Shown here: positions 1 through 8,648 of the stretch, piece by piece
How positions within the stretch are numbered: position 1 is the first letter of the stretch
Layout: every line of letters begins with the position of its first letter
The notes under the pieces: generated by a model
Databases searched by the model: none
Told to the model about the DNA's origin: nothing
What the model saw: the letters and a program-made list of their open reading frames with translations, nothing else
Position numbers and translations under genes: made by a program
Assembly (NCBI GenBank): GCA_963842835.1
Contig: CAWJIB010000001.1
Location: forward strand, 310,001-374,000
DNA: 64,000 nucleotides
From: Roseiarcus sp963842835
GTDB lineage: Bacteria; Pseudomonadota; Alphaproteobacteria; Rhizobiales; Beijerinckiaceae
Reading direction: 5' to 3'

Positions 1-1308
1 TTGTTCCTTGAAAAGTCCGTGTCCGGCGCCGCCGCCTGGAACCGGTTGTTCGACGAGACAATCGCCTCGTTGCGCTTCGCGTTCGAAGGCGAAGAGCTGA
101 CGCTCGAGCCGTTGCTCGCCAAACTGCAGGACGCCGACGAGAAGAAGCGGGAAGCGGCCGCCCATTCGCTCGCCGCGACGCTCGGCGCCAATCTTCGCGT
201 GTTCACGCTGATCATGAACACGCTCGCCAAGGACAAGGAAATCGCCGACCGATGGCGCAAATTCGACGATATCGCCGATTCGCGTCACCTGGCCAATCGC
301 GTTGAGCGGGAGGTCGTCGAGGCGATGGTCGCCGCGGTCACCGAATCCTATCCGCGCCTGTCGCATCGCTATTACGCGCTCAAGGCGCGTTGGTTCGGCA
401 AGCCCCAGCTCGATCATTGGGACCGCAACGCGCCGCTGCCCAATGCGCCGGCGCGCGTGTTCACCTGGAGCGCGGCGCGCGACACGGTGCTCGACGCCTA
501 TCGCGGCTTTTCGCCGGAGATGTCCAACATCGCGCGCCGGTTCTTCGACGAAGGCTGGATCGACGCGCCGGTGCGGCCGGGCAAGGCCCCCGGCGCCTTC
601 GCCCATCCGACGACGCCGTCGGCGCATCCTTACGTGCTCGTCAATTATCTCGGCAAGCCGCGCGACGTCATGACGCTCGCGCACGAACTGGGCCACGGCG
701 TGCACCAGGTGCTCGCCGGGCCCAACGGCGCGCTGATGGCGCCGACGCCGTTGACGCTCGCCGAAACGGCTTCGGTGTTCGGCGAGATGCTGACGTTTCG
801 CGCGCTGCTCGCCTCGACCAGCGATCCGGCGACGCGCAAGTCCATGCTCGCGGCCAAAGTCGAGGACATGCTCAACACCGTCGTGCGGCAGATCGCGTTC
901 TACAAATTCGAGCGCAAAGTGCACAGCGAGCGCAAGAACGGCGAACTGACCGCCGAGACGATCAGCGCGCTGTGGATGAGCGTGCAGGCGGAGAGCCTGG
1001 GGCCGGCGATCAAGCTCGGGCCCGGTTACGAGACCTACTGGAGCTATATCGGCCATTTCATTCATTCGCCGTTCTACGTCTACGCTTACGCGTTCGGCGA
1101 CTGCCTGGTGAATTCCCTCTACGGCGTCTACGAACGCTCGCACGAGGGCTTCGCCGAACGCTATCTCGCCATGCTCGCGGCCGGCGGCACGAAGCATCAT
1201 TGCGAGTTGCTCGCGCCCTTCGGCCTCGACGCCCGCGATCCGGCGTTCTGGGGGATCGGGCTGTCGCTGATCGAGCGCTTGATCGGCGAACTCGAAGCGC
1301 TGGGTTGA
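1..1308 (+). CDS. pepF: M3 family oligoendopeptidase F, 3' part (5' truncated by window)
   Basis: Cytoplasmic zinc metallopeptidase that degrades short peptides. The zinc site HELGH is at residues 228-232 of the visible frame, and the third zinc ligand is probably Glu255 in LAETASVFGE, 27 residues after the first His, as in M3 enzymes. The helical N-terminal region and the C-terminal motif around GHFIHSPFYVYAYAFG also fit PepF. Family members have about 600 residues and only 435 are visible, in a frame open to base 1, so the TTG at base 1 is almost certainly internal and the true start lies upstream of the window. The gene ends at TGA before a 560-bp gap and is not part of the chemotaxis operon. 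Confidence 0.9.
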   Translation: MFLEKSVSGAAAWNRLFDETIASLRFAFEGEELTLEPLLAKLQDADEKKREAAAHSLAATLGANLRVFTLIMNTLAKDKEIADRWRKFDDIADSRHLANRVEREVVEAMVAAVTESYPRLSHRYYALKARWFGKPQLDHWDRNAPLPNAPARVFTWSAARDTVLDAYRGFSPEMSNIARRFFDEGWIDAPVRPGKAPGAFAHPTTPSAHPYVLVNYLGKPRDVMTLAHELGHGVHQVLAGPNGALMAPTPLTLAETASVFGEMLTFRALLASTSDPATRKSMLAAKVEDMLNTVVRQIAFYKFERKVHSERKNGELTAETISALWMSVQAESLGPAIKLGPGYETYWSYIGHFIHSPFYVYAYAFGDCLVNSLYGVYERSHEGFAERYLAMLAAGGTKHHCELLAPFGLDARDPAFWGIGLSLIERLIGELEALG

Positions 1309-1868
1309 GCGGGGAGCCCGCCGGAGCGCGAATTCCGGCCGCGCGCGAGGGCTCCGGAACCGCGCCGCGCCTTCGAATTGAGCGATGATTCGTTGGTTGC
1401 CGGCGCGTCGACCGCGTCGGCCGGGCGGCTTGGGGATCGATCGGCGAACATCTTAACAATCGAGAAACCAATCCTCTTTAGGACTATTTCCGCGATCGAC
1501 AGAAATCGCCTCCCTTCAGAGGCGCCTGAGGCATGATGCCGCTCGCTCGCGTCGGGCCCAAAGCCGACATGCCCCCTTTTTCGAATTCGATCGCTTTCGT
1601 TTGATCGCCGTGTTCAAGCGCCGATGCGGCTTGGCGCATTGCGGCCAGTCGAGCCTCGAGTTCGATCGCGCTCGCTTGCTCCCGGAGGCCGCATGACGCT
1701 CTTTTCTCGCTCGCTTTCCCGCCAGTCGGAAGACGTTTCGCACGGCGTCCCCGGGACTTCGACGCGATTTCCGCACGTGGCCGGCGCGGTTCGGATCGGC
1801 AAAGGCGCGGATGATCCTCTCTCCACGAGCGCGCGGACGAGGATCGGAAGAAATTGCGAGGAAGCATA
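1309..1868. other. Intergenic region upstream of chemotaxis operon
   Basis: 560 bases without a convincing gene. Open frames on both strands here are arginine- and serine-rich GC artefacts without good ribosome sites. The AT-richer stretch around 1450-1490 is the likeliest place for the che operon promoter, but I see no clear -35/-10 pair. GAGGAAGC at about 1858-1865 is the ribosome site of the first che gene. Confidence 0.5.
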
Positions 1869-2330
1869 ATGGCCAAGGAATCCGTATGGCAGCGGCGGGC
1901 GCGAAAATGCCGGTCGGCCAAAGCCGAGTACTATCCCAAAGTGAACCTGGCGGAGCCGGCGAGCGAGGCGGAGCAAGTCCTGCCGCCGCTGGAGAGTCTT
2001 GATCTCGCCGCCGCGCCGCCGCCGGTCGCGGCGGAGACGACGAGCGAGCCGGAGGGGGCGTTGCGGCTGCCCGAATGTCTCGATCTTCTCGCCGCGACGC
2101 CGCTCGCCAGGGCGTTGCTGGAGCGTCGCGGCAAGCCGATCGTTCTCGATGGCTCGTCGGTTCGTCAATTGGGCGCGCAATGCGTCCAGGTGCTTGTGTC
2201 GGCGAAGCGAACGTGGGGCGCCGACGGGATCCCCCTCTCGGTTGTCAATTGCGCGCCCCGGATGATCGAGGACCTCCAACTTCTCGGGATCGATTTGACG
2301 ACGTTTACGACTGGAGAACAGCCGCAATGA
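1869..2330 (+). CDS. STAS-domain protein heading the chemotaxis operon (CheS-position)
   Basis: Protein of 153 residues. The N-terminal 70 are basic, then rich in Ala, Glu and Pro. The C-terminal 85 look like a STAS (anti-anti-sigma-like) domain: LPECLDLLAATPLARALLER, then a VLDGSSVRQLGAQCVQVL strand-helix, and a final LSVVNCAPRMIEDLQLLG. The ATG at 1869 has a strong ribosome site (GAGGAAGC), which the longer upstream frame lacks. Its stop overlaps the cheY start by 4 bases (ATGA), so it is translationally coupled. In Sinorhizobium meliloti the gene in this position encodes CheS, which binds CheA and speeds CheY1 dephosphorylation. Equivalence is inferred from position and fold; this protein is longer than I expect for CheS. 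Confidence 0.7.
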   Translation: MAKESVWQRRARKCRSAKAEYYPKVNLAEPASEAEQVLPPLESLDLAAAPPPVAAETTSEPEGALRLPECLDLLAATPLARALLERRGKPIVLDGSSVRQLGAQCVQVLVSAKRTWGADGIPLSVVNCAPRMIEDLQLLGIDLTTFTTGEQPQ

Positions 2331-2692
2331 ATATGACGATCCTAACCGTGGACAATTCCCGCACCATGCGAGACATGTTGAAAGTCGCGCTGACGGACGC
2401 CGGCTATCGCGTCGTGCAGGCGGTGGACGGCATGCACGGCCTCGAGGTTCTGCAGCAAGAGGCGCCGCGCGTCATCATCACCGACATCAATATGCCGAAG
2501 CTCGACGGATTCGGCTTCATCGAGAACGTTCGCAAGGACCAGCGGTTTCTTGGCGTTCCGATCCTCGTTCTGACGACCGAAAGCTCGGCGGAGAAGAAGA
2601 ATCTCGCGCGTCGCGCGGGCGCGACGGGATGGATCGTCAAGCCGTTCGACTCGGTGAAACTGGTCGACGTCGTGCGCCGCGTGGCCGCCTAA
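2327..2692 (+). CDS. cheY: Chemotaxis response regulator CheY (first copy)
   Basis: Single receiver domain of 121 residues. The phosphorylation site is Asp53 in ITDINMPKLDG. The acidic residue near the N-terminus (TVDNS) shows only one Asp where many CheYs have two. The conserved Thr/Ser (VLTTES) and Lys (IVKPFD) are present. It would be phosphorylated by the CheA encoded just downstream and bind the flagellar switch or act as a phosphate sink. The ATG overlaps the stop of the STAS gene. A second methionine two codons on (MNM) is an alternative start. Confidence 0.92.
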   Translation: MNMTILTVDNSRTMRDMLKVALTDAGYRVVQAVDGMHGLEVLQQEAPRVIITDINMPKLDGFGFIENVRKDQRFLGVPILVLTTESSAEKKNLARRAGATGWIVKPFDSVKLVDVVRRVAA

Positions 2693-2711
2693 CCGGATAA
2701 GGGGTTCTCGA

Positions 2712-4901
2712 ATGGACACGATGGCGGCGATCCGGGAAACTTTCTTCCAGGAGTGCGAAGAGCAGCTCGGCGAACTCGAGGTCGGCTTGGTCGCGATGGA
2801 CGAAGGCGACACCAATCCCGAGACGGTCAACGCGGTCTTTCGAGCGGTGCATTCGATCAAGGGCGGCGCGGGAGCGTTCAAGCTCGATCGGCTCGTGCGT
2901 TTCGCGCACACGTTCGAGACGACCCTGGACCTCATCCGCAGCGAACAGCTTGCGCCGTCGACGGCCGTCCTGAAGACGATGCTTCGGTCAGCCGACGTTC
3001 TGGCGGACTTGGTGAAGGCGGCCCGAGTCGACGAGCCGGTCGACGAAGCGCGAGTGGAGTCCTTGATCGACGAGTTGAAAGGCCTCGCGAACGACACGCA
3101 TTCGGTCTTGGGCCACGAAAAACCGAGCGACGAAGCCGAACCGCTCGATTTTCAGCCCGTGATGCTTTCCTTCGACGACGAGCTCGAGGTCGCCGAAGCG
3201 GAAGCCAGAGGTTACACGATCCAATTCACGCCCAGGCCCGATCTCTATCGCAAGGGCAACGAGGCCGTGCGATTGCTGCGAGAACTGGCGCGTATGGGCG
3301 ATATCTCGATCGCCTGCGATATCGACTCGGTGCCGGGCCTCGACGATCTCGATCCGGAAGGCGCCTATCTGACTTGGCGGGTCGAGCTGTCGACGACCCA
3401 GGACATCGCCTCGATCGAGGAGCTGTTCGAGTTCGTCGTCGACGATTGCGATCTGGACATAAGCCCGTCTCGAACCGGCGCGGCCGACGAGGAGCCTGAG
3501 TCCGCGTCACTTCCGACGATCGAAGTCGAGCCGGAGGCGCAGAGCGCGCCGCTTGTCGCCGACCCGGTCGAGAACCGCGAGGACTCGAAGGGCGACAGCC
3601 TCCGTCACAAGGACGAAGCGCAATCCGCGGGGACGCCGCCGGCGGCCCAGGAGGCGGAAAAGGCGCGGTCGGAACACGCAAAAGTCGAGGCCGCGGCGCC
3701 GACGATCCGTGTCGATCTCGAGCGCGTCGATCGTCTGATCAATCTGGTTGGAGAGCTGGTGATCAATCAGGCGATGCTTTCGCAGCGCGTGATGGAGGCG
3801 GGGCTCGCGCGCTCCTCGAGCGTGGCGGCCGGCCTGGGCGCCCTCGAGCAGCTGACGCGGGAAATTCAAGAAGGCGTCATGGCGATCCGCGCCCAGCCGG
3901 TGAAGCCGCTGTTCCAACGCATGTCGCGGATCGTGCGCGAATTGACCGACGCCACGGGAAAATCGGTGCGGCTGCGAACGGAGGGCGAGGCGACCGAGGT
4001 CGACAGGACCGTCATCGAGCGCCTGGCCGATCCGCTCACGCATATGATCCGCAATGCCGTCGATCATGGCGTCGAGACGCCGGAGGTTCGCGCGGCGGCG
4101 GGCAAATCCAGCCAAGGCGAGGTGAAGTTGTCGGCGGCGCATCGCTCGGGACGGATCGTCATCGAGGTCGCGGACGACGGCGCCGGGATCAACCGGCAGC
4201 GCGTTCGCGAGATCGCGGTCAAGAAGGAATTGATTCCGGCCGACGCGCAGCTGTCCGACAGCGAAATCGACAATCTGCTCTTTCTTCCCGGTTTCTCCAC
4301 GGCCTCGACCATCTCGAATATTTCCGGCAGAGGGGTCGGCATGGACGTCGTCAAACGTTCGATCCAGGCGCTGGGCGGTCGGATTTCGATCTCTTCCCGG
4401 CCAGGGTATGGATCGACGTTTTCGATGAGCCTTCCCCTGACGCTCGCAGTGCTCGACGGCATGGTGGTCAAGGTGGCCGATCAGACGCTGGTCGTCCCGC
4501 TGACGGCCATCGTCGAAACGCTCAGGCCGAAAAGAAGCGATGTGCACGCGATCGGGGTCGATGCGCGAGTCATTTCGGATCGAGGCGGATTCGCGCCGCT
4601 GATCGACGTCGGACGGGAGCTGGGCTACCGCACGACCCCCGCCGATCCGTTCAGCGGGGTCGTTCTTGTCGTCGAGACCGAGGTGAGCACGCGTTGCGCT
4701 CTCATCGTCGACGCGATTCACGATCAGCGACAGGTCGTTATCAAGAGCCTCGAAGCGAATTATCGCCAAGTGCCGGGCATCGCCGCCGCGACCATTCTCG
4801 GCGACGGGCGCGTCGCCCTCATCCTCGACATCGACACGTTCGTGGCGCGCACCAACCGGGGCGCGCCGGCGCCAGAACCCCTTCTTGCCGCGGCGGGTTA
4901 G
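2712..4901 (+). CDS. cheA: Chemotaxis histidine kinase CheA
   Basis: Sensor kinase of 729 residues that phosphorylates CheY and CheB. In order: P1 phosphotransfer domain with His47 in AVHSIKGG; a middle region with a Pro/Glu/Ala-rich linker at about 265-330; dimerisation helices starting near VDLERVDRLINLVGELV; the ATPase domain with N box MIRNAVDHGVE, G1 DDGAG and G2 GRGVGMDVV; and a C-terminal CheW-like P5 domain. AAGGGG about 10 bases upstream of ATG 2712 supports the start. It lies between cheY and cheW in one transcription unit. It is a cytosolic member of the receptor-CheA-CheW array, but no receptor gene is in the window. Confidence 0.97.
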   Translation: MDTMAAIRETFFQECEEQLGELEVGLVAMDEGDTNPETVNAVFRAVHSIKGGAGAFKLDRLVRFAHTFETTLDLIRSEQLAPSTAVLKTMLRSADVLADLVKAARVDEPVDEARVESLIDELKGLANDTHSVLGHEKPSDEAEPLDFQPVMLSFDDELEVAEAEARGYTIQFTPRPDLYRKGNEAVRLLRELARMGDISIACDIDSVPGLDDLDPEGAYLTWRVELSTTQDIASIEELFEFVVDDCDLDISPSRTGAADEEPESASLPTIEVEPEAQSAPLVADPVENREDSKGDSLRHKDEAQSAGTPPAAQEAEKARSEHAKVEAAAPTIRVDLERVDRLINLVGELVINQAMLSQRVMEAGLARSSSVAAGLGALEQLTREIQEGVMAIRAQPVKPLFQRMSRIVRELTDATGKSVRLRTEGEATEVDRTVIERLADPLTHMIRNAVDHGVETPEVRAAAGKSSQGEVKLSAAHRSGRIVIEVADDGAGINRQRVREIAVKKELIPADAQLSDSEIDNLLFLPGFSTASTISNISGRGVGMDVVKRSIQALGGRISISSRPGYGSTFSMSLPLTLAVLDGMVVKVADQTLVVPLTAIVETLRPKRSDVHAIGVDARVISDRGGFAPLIDVGRELGYRTTPADPFSGVVLVVETEVSTRCALIVDAIHDQRQVVIKSLEANYRQVPGIAAATILGDGRVALILDIDTFVARTNRGAPAPEPLLAAAG

Positions 4902-4905
4902 AGCC

Positions 4906-5373
4906 ATGACCGAGATAGTCCATGCCGCCGGCGGCTCCGCATGCGAGTTCATCGCGTTCCGCATCGGACTCCAGGAATTCTGCATCGACATCATGTCGGT
5001 GCGCGAGATCCGTGGTTGGACGCCCGCGACCGCGCTGCCCCATGCTCCCTCTTACGTGCGCGGCGTCATCAACCTGCGCGGATCCGTGCTGCCGATCGTG
5101 GATCTTGCCGAACGGCTGGGCTTTCCGCCCACTGACGCCACGGCGCGCCAAGTGATCATCGTCGTTCAGGTCGGGAGCCAGATCATCGGCCTCCTCGTCG
5201 ACGCGGTCTCCGACATCCTCACGCAGTCGACGGACAATATTCAGCCGACGCCGGACATCGCCACCGGCGCCGTCAAGTCGTTCATTGGCGGCGTGCTTGC
5301 GATCGACGGTCGCATGATCGGCCTCGTCGAACTCGACAATCTCATGGCCGATCAAGTGGAGGATGCAGCGTGA
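4906..5373 (+). CDS. cheW: Chemotaxis coupling protein CheW
   Basis: Adaptor of about 155 residues that links chemoreceptors to CheA. The CheW fold is plain: EFIAFRIGLQEFCIDIMSVREI at the start, then PHAPSYVRGVINLRGSVLPIVDL, the core signature, and a terminal GVLAIDGRMIGLVELDNL. I take ATG 4906 as the start because the open frame further upstream overlaps cheA and has no homology. The stop overlaps the GTG start of cheR, so the two are coupled. Confidence 0.95.
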   Translation: MTEIVHAAGGSACEFIAFRIGLQEFCIDIMSVREIRGWTPATALPHAPSYVRGVINLRGSVLPIVDLAERLGFPPTDATARQVIIVVQVGSQIIGLLVDAVSDILTQSTDNIQPTPDIATGAVKSFIGGVLAIDGRMIGLVELDNLMADQVEDAA

Positions 5374-6269
5374 CCCGTCAAGGAGCCGCCAGGGCCGAAA
5401 GCCGCGCGCGCGAACCGCTGATCCCCGGCGAGTTCACGATGACGGAGCGGGATTTCAGAGAGATCGCGGCGATGCTTTACGCAGACGCCGGCATCTATCT
5501 GCACGAATCGAAGGCGACCCTGGTGTATTCGCGCCTCGTCAAGCGGCTGCGAAAGCTGAACCTTGAAAGTTTCCGCGACTATTGCAGCCTCGTCGGCGCG
5601 CCCGACGGCGCGAATGAGCGCCTGGAGATGCTGTCGGCGTTGACGACCAACGTGACGCGCTTTTTCCGAGAGCCGCACCATTTCGATCATCTCAGGACTC
5701 ACGTCTTGCCGTCTCTCCTGGATTCCGCGCGCCATGGCGGAAGAGCCCGGATCTGGTCGGCCGCGTGCTCGAGCGGCCAGGAACCCTATTCGATCGCGCT
5801 GACCCTTCTTTCGCTCGAACCCAACGCCGCCGCGCTCGACATCAAGATATTGGCCACCGATATCGATCCGCGCATCGTCGCCGAAGCTCGGCGCGGCGCC
5901 TATATCGACGCCGCCCTGGTCGACGTCCCGCCCGCCTTGAGGAAGCGATATTTCGTTTCGGCCGGGCGCACGGACCGTCAGGAGTGGGCGGTCGCCGACG
6001 AACTGCGGGAATTGGTTTCCTTCCGGACGCTGAATCTGAACGCGGATTGGCCGATGCAGGGAAAGTTTCGCGTCATCTTTTGCCGAAACGTCGTCATCTA
6101 CTTCGACGAGCCGACCCAGCAGGCGGTCTGGAGCAAATTCGCATCGAAGATGGAGCCCAATGGTTGGCTCTATATCGGCCATTCCGAACGGGTGACCGGC
6201 CCCGCGGCTTCGCGGTTCACCAGCGAGGGCGTCACCGCCTATCGGCTCGACGGCGGGAGCCGCGCATGA
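5370..6269 (+). CDS. cheR: Chemotaxis protein methyltransferase CheR
   Basis: Methylates glutamates of chemoreceptors using S-adenosylmethionine, for adaptation. The N-terminal helical domain (MTERDFREIAAMLYADAGIYL onward) is followed by the SAM-binding domain with RIWSAACSSGQEPYSIALTL and LATDIDPRIVAEARRG, then FRVIFCRNVVIYFD and the C-terminal GWLYIGHSE. The GTG at 5370 overlaps the cheW stop and has GGAGG 7 bases upstream. An ATG at 5439 (MTERDF) is the alternative and would remove a 23-residue leader of no obvious function. At 299 residues it is the usual length. Confidence 0.96.
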   Translation: MTRQGAARAESRAREPLIPGEFTMTERDFREIAAMLYADAGIYLHESKATLVYSRLVKRLRKLNLESFRDYCSLVGAPDGANERLEMLSALTTNVTRFFREPHHFDHLRTHVLPSLLDSARHGGRARIWSAACSSGQEPYSIALTLLSLEPNAAALDIKILATDIDPRIVAEARRGAYIDAALVDVPPALRKRYFVSAGRTDRQEWAVADELRELVSFRTLNLNADWPMQGKFRVIFCRNVVIYFDEPTQQAVWSKFASKMEPNGWLYIGHSERVTGPAASRFTSEGVTAYRLDGGSRA

Positions 6270-7303
6270 ATCCCGTTCGCGTTTTAATCGTCGACGATTC
6301 GGCCACGATGCGCGGCTTGATTTCGGCCGCGTTGTCCCGCGACGCCGGCATCGCCGTGGTCGGGCAGGCCTCCGATCCCTTGGAAGCGCGAGAAGCGATC
6401 AAGGCCCTCAATCCCGACGTCATGACGCTGGACGTCGAGATGCCGAAAATGGACGGGCTCGAGTTTCTCGACAAAGTCATGCGCCTTCGGCCGTTTCCCG
6501 TGATCATGGTCTCGAGCCTGACGGCCAAAGGGGCGAGCGCCACGATCAGAGCCATGGAGCTCGGCGCCGTCGACTGCGTCGGCAAGCCGTCGATCGACCA
6601 CCCGAATTCCTTCGATGATCTACCGGCTCGAGTGAAGGCGGCCGCGACCGCGCGTCTACGCAAGCGCGCGGACGAACGCGTCGCGAAGGCGCGCGCGCCC
6701 TCGCCGTCCTACCGGTCGGACGGAAAGGTCGTCGCGATCGGCGCCTCGACGGGCGGCGTCGAGGCCCTGATCTCGGTCCTCACGGGATATCCGCAGAATT
6801 GCCCGCCGACGGTCATAACGCTCCACATGCCGACGCCGTTCACGAAGTCGTTCGCTCGGCGTCTTGACGGACTGACCGACGCGCGCGTGGGCGAAGCCGA
6901 AGAGGGCGCGCCGCTCGAGGCCGGCCGAGTCTATCTCGCCCCCGGCAGCGCCACCCACCTCGAGGTGTCGAATTCCAGTCACTGGCGGTGTCGACTGCAG
7001 AGCGAGGATCCCGTCAACGGCCATCGTCCGTCCGTCGACGTTCTCTTCGCTTCGGTGGCCAAGGCGTGTGGTCCCAGAGCGGTTGGCGTCATCCTGACGG
7101 GCATGGGGCGGGACGGCGCCGCGGGATTGCTCGCCATGCGCCGCGCGGGCGCCAGGACGCTCGGCCAAAATGAGGTGACGAGCGTCGTCTTCGGAATGCC
7201 GAAGGTCGCCTTCGAGTGTGGGGCCGTCGAGAAGCAAGTGTCGCTCGCCGACATCGGGAGGGAGATCCTGAACCTCACGTCAACGCTAAATGGAAAGAGC
7301 TAA
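6266..7303 (+). CDS. cheB: Chemotaxis response regulator / protein-glutamate methylesterase CheB
   Basis: Removes methyl groups from receptors and deamidates receptor glutamines when phosphorylated by CheA. The N-terminal receiver has phospho-Asp56 in TLDVEMPKMDG. After a basic linker (about residues 125-155) comes the esterase domain with the catalytic Ser in IGASTGGVEAL, the His in TLHMP and the Asp in TGMGRDGAAGL. The ATG at 6266 overlaps the cheR stop by 4 bases. Its 345 residues are the normal length. Confidence 0.97.
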   Translation: MNPVRVLIVDDSATMRGLISAALSRDAGIAVVGQASDPLEAREAIKALNPDVMTLDVEMPKMDGLEFLDKVMRLRPFPVIMVSSLTAKGASATIRAMELGAVDCVGKPSIDHPNSFDDLPARVKAAATARLRKRADERVAKARAPSPSYRSDGKVVAIGASTGGVEALISVLTGYPQNCPPTVITLHMPTPFTKSFARRLDGLTDARVGEAEEGAPLEAGRVYLAPGSATHLEVSNSSHWRCRLQSEDPVNGHRPSVDVLFASVAKACGPRAVGVILTGMGRDGAAGLLAMRRAGARTLGQNEVTSVVFGMPKVAFECGAVEKQVSLADIGREILNLTSTLNGKS

Positions 7304-7306
7304 CGA

Positions 7307-7696
7307 ATGTCGCTCGCGGAAAAACTTCGAATCATGGTGGTCGACGACACGTCGGTCAGCCGGGCCCTCATCGTCGACGCGCTCGACCAAATGGGCGTGC
7401 GCGGCGTGGTGATCGCCAAAGACGGCGCGTCGGCGCTGAGCACCCTGAAAACGCAGCCGGTGCATCTCGTCATTTCCGACATGAATATGCCGGGGCTCGA
7501 TGGCCTCGGCTTGCTCAAGGGTCTGCGCGAGCACAAGCCGACGAGCCGCATCGGGTTCATTCTGGTGACCGGCAGCGCCGACAAGACCCTGATCGAGCGA
7601 GGCCGACAGTACAACCTGAACAATTATGTCACGAAGCCCTTCACGGTCACTTCGTTGCGGGGGGCCATCGAGGCCGTGGTCGGACGACTGGCATGA
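7307..7696 (+). CDS. Chemotaxis response regulator CheY (second copy)
   Basis: Receiver-only protein of 129 residues. It has the acidic pair VVDDTS, phospho-Asp58 in VISDMNMPGLDG, the Thr/Ser site LVTGS and the Lys in VTKPFT. In rhizobial che operons the CheY in this position (CheY2) is the main motor-binding regulator while CheY1 is a phosphate sink; the sequence alone does not show which is which here. It starts 3 bases after cheB, and its stop overlaps cheD (ATGA). Confidence 0.94.
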   Translation: MSLAEKLRIMVVDDTSVSRALIVDALDQMGVRGVVIAKDGASALSTLKTQPVHLVISDMNMPGLDGLGLLKGLREHKPTSRIGFILVTGSADKTLIERGRQYNLNNYVTKPFTVTSLRGAIEAVVGRLA

Positions 7697-8238
7697 CGAG
7701 CGCCGCGCGCCTGGAGCGACGAATTCACATCGTCCAGGGCGAATATAAAGTGAGCGACGATCCGAACGTGGTGGTCTCGACGCTCCTCGGCTCCTGCGTC
7801 GCGGCCTGCATCCGCGATCCGCTCGCCGGCGTGGGAGGGATGAATCATTTTCTTCTGCCGGGAGAGGACGCAAGGTCGCATTCGCACGAAGCCGAGCGGT
7901 ACGGCGACTATCTGATGGAGCTGCTCGTGAACGGGCTCATGAAGCAGGGGGCTCATCGCGACAGACTCGAGGCCAAGCTGTTCGGCGGGGCGCGAATGAT
8001 GAGCGGCCTCTCGGACATCGGCAAGAAGAACGCCGAATTCGCGGAGCGCTACCTGAAGTACGAAGGGATCAAGGTCGTCGGCAAGGACCTCGGCGGCCAA
8101 CGCGGGCGTCGTCTTCAATATTGGCCGGTCTCGGGTCGCGCCAGGCAAAGCTACGTCGTCGCGGGCATCGGCATCGACGATATCGAGATCCTCAAGACGC
8201 CGGCGAGCCGCAGCTATGGCGAGGTCGAGCTGTTTTGA
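7693..8238 (+). CDS. cheD: Chemoreceptor glutamine deamidase CheD
   Basis: Deamidates specific receptor glutamines. The catalytic triad is recognisable: Cys35 in STLLGSCVAAC, His in GGMNHFLLPG, and Thr/Ser further on. KLFGGARMMSGLSDIGKKN is the usual core motif. The real start is ATG 7693, overlapping the stop of the upstream cheY; the long open frame beginning near 7216 in this phase is a shadow of cheB/cheY. Its 181 residues are typical. Confidence 0.95.
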   Translation: MTSAARLERRIHIVQGEYKVSDDPNVVVSTLLGSCVAACIRDPLAGVGGMNHFLLPGEDARSHSHEAERYGDYLMELLVNGLMKQGAHRDRLEAKLFGGARMMSGLSDIGKKNAEFAERYLKYEGIKVVGKDLGGQRGRRLQYWPVSGRARQSYVVAGIGIDDIEILKTPASRSYGEVELF

Positions 8239-8294
8239 ACGCACGACGCCGGAGTTCGCGGCGGCGTCGAAGAAAAAAGCAGGAGAAGACTCCA

Positions 8295-8648
8295 TTGTCC
8301 CCCATTGCAACGACACTCTGCCGCGTGACCGAGGAACTGCGTAAAGTCGCGGGAAGGTTGGAGAAGGTGCAAACCGCCGTCGGCCGGCTGGTGTTCGATT
8401 CCGCCTCGCCGCGCTCGGCGCATTTCCATGATTTGCAGGATCTCGATCGCGCCACTCAGGAAATCGTGGGCATCGCCGCCTTCCTGGAGAGACTGGCGAG
8501 CGATGTCCCCGTTGAGTGGTTGGCCGACTCGAAAGGGGCGAGCCTGTCGATCGATCTCCACGAACTCGCTTCGAGTCTCGGACATCACGACGCGGGCGAA
8601 GCCGACTCGAGAGAGGCCGCTCCGCACGAGTACGAAATATTCGATTAG
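8295..8648 (+). CDS. Small last gene of che operon, CheT-like, CheZ-type DxxxQ motif
   Basis: Mostly helical protein of 117 residues. TTG 8295 has AGGAGAAG six bases upstream; a TTG at 8235 overlapping the cheD stop would add a very basic leader and is less likely. Around residues 48-56 the sequence is LQDLDRATQEI, in which D51-x-x-x-Q55 matches the phosphatase motif of CheZ (DLTGQ preceded by FQD). In Sinorhizobium meliloti the gene after cheD is cheT, reported to help terminate the signal by CheY dephosphorylation. Position, size and motif all fit. Assignment as a CheT homologue is inference. The stop overlaps the stop of the convergent transporter gene. Confidence 0.65.
   Translation: MSPIATTLCRVTEELRKVAGRLEKVQTAVGRLVFDSASPRSAHFHDLQDLDRATQEIVGIAAFLERLASDVPVEWLADSKGASLSIDLHELASSLGHHDAGEADSREAAPHEYEIFD

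Noticed and set aside
1484..1921. A minus-strand protein of about 145 residues upstream of the che operon
   Set aside because: Low-quality composition, no ribosome site, and it runs into the start of the STAS gene.
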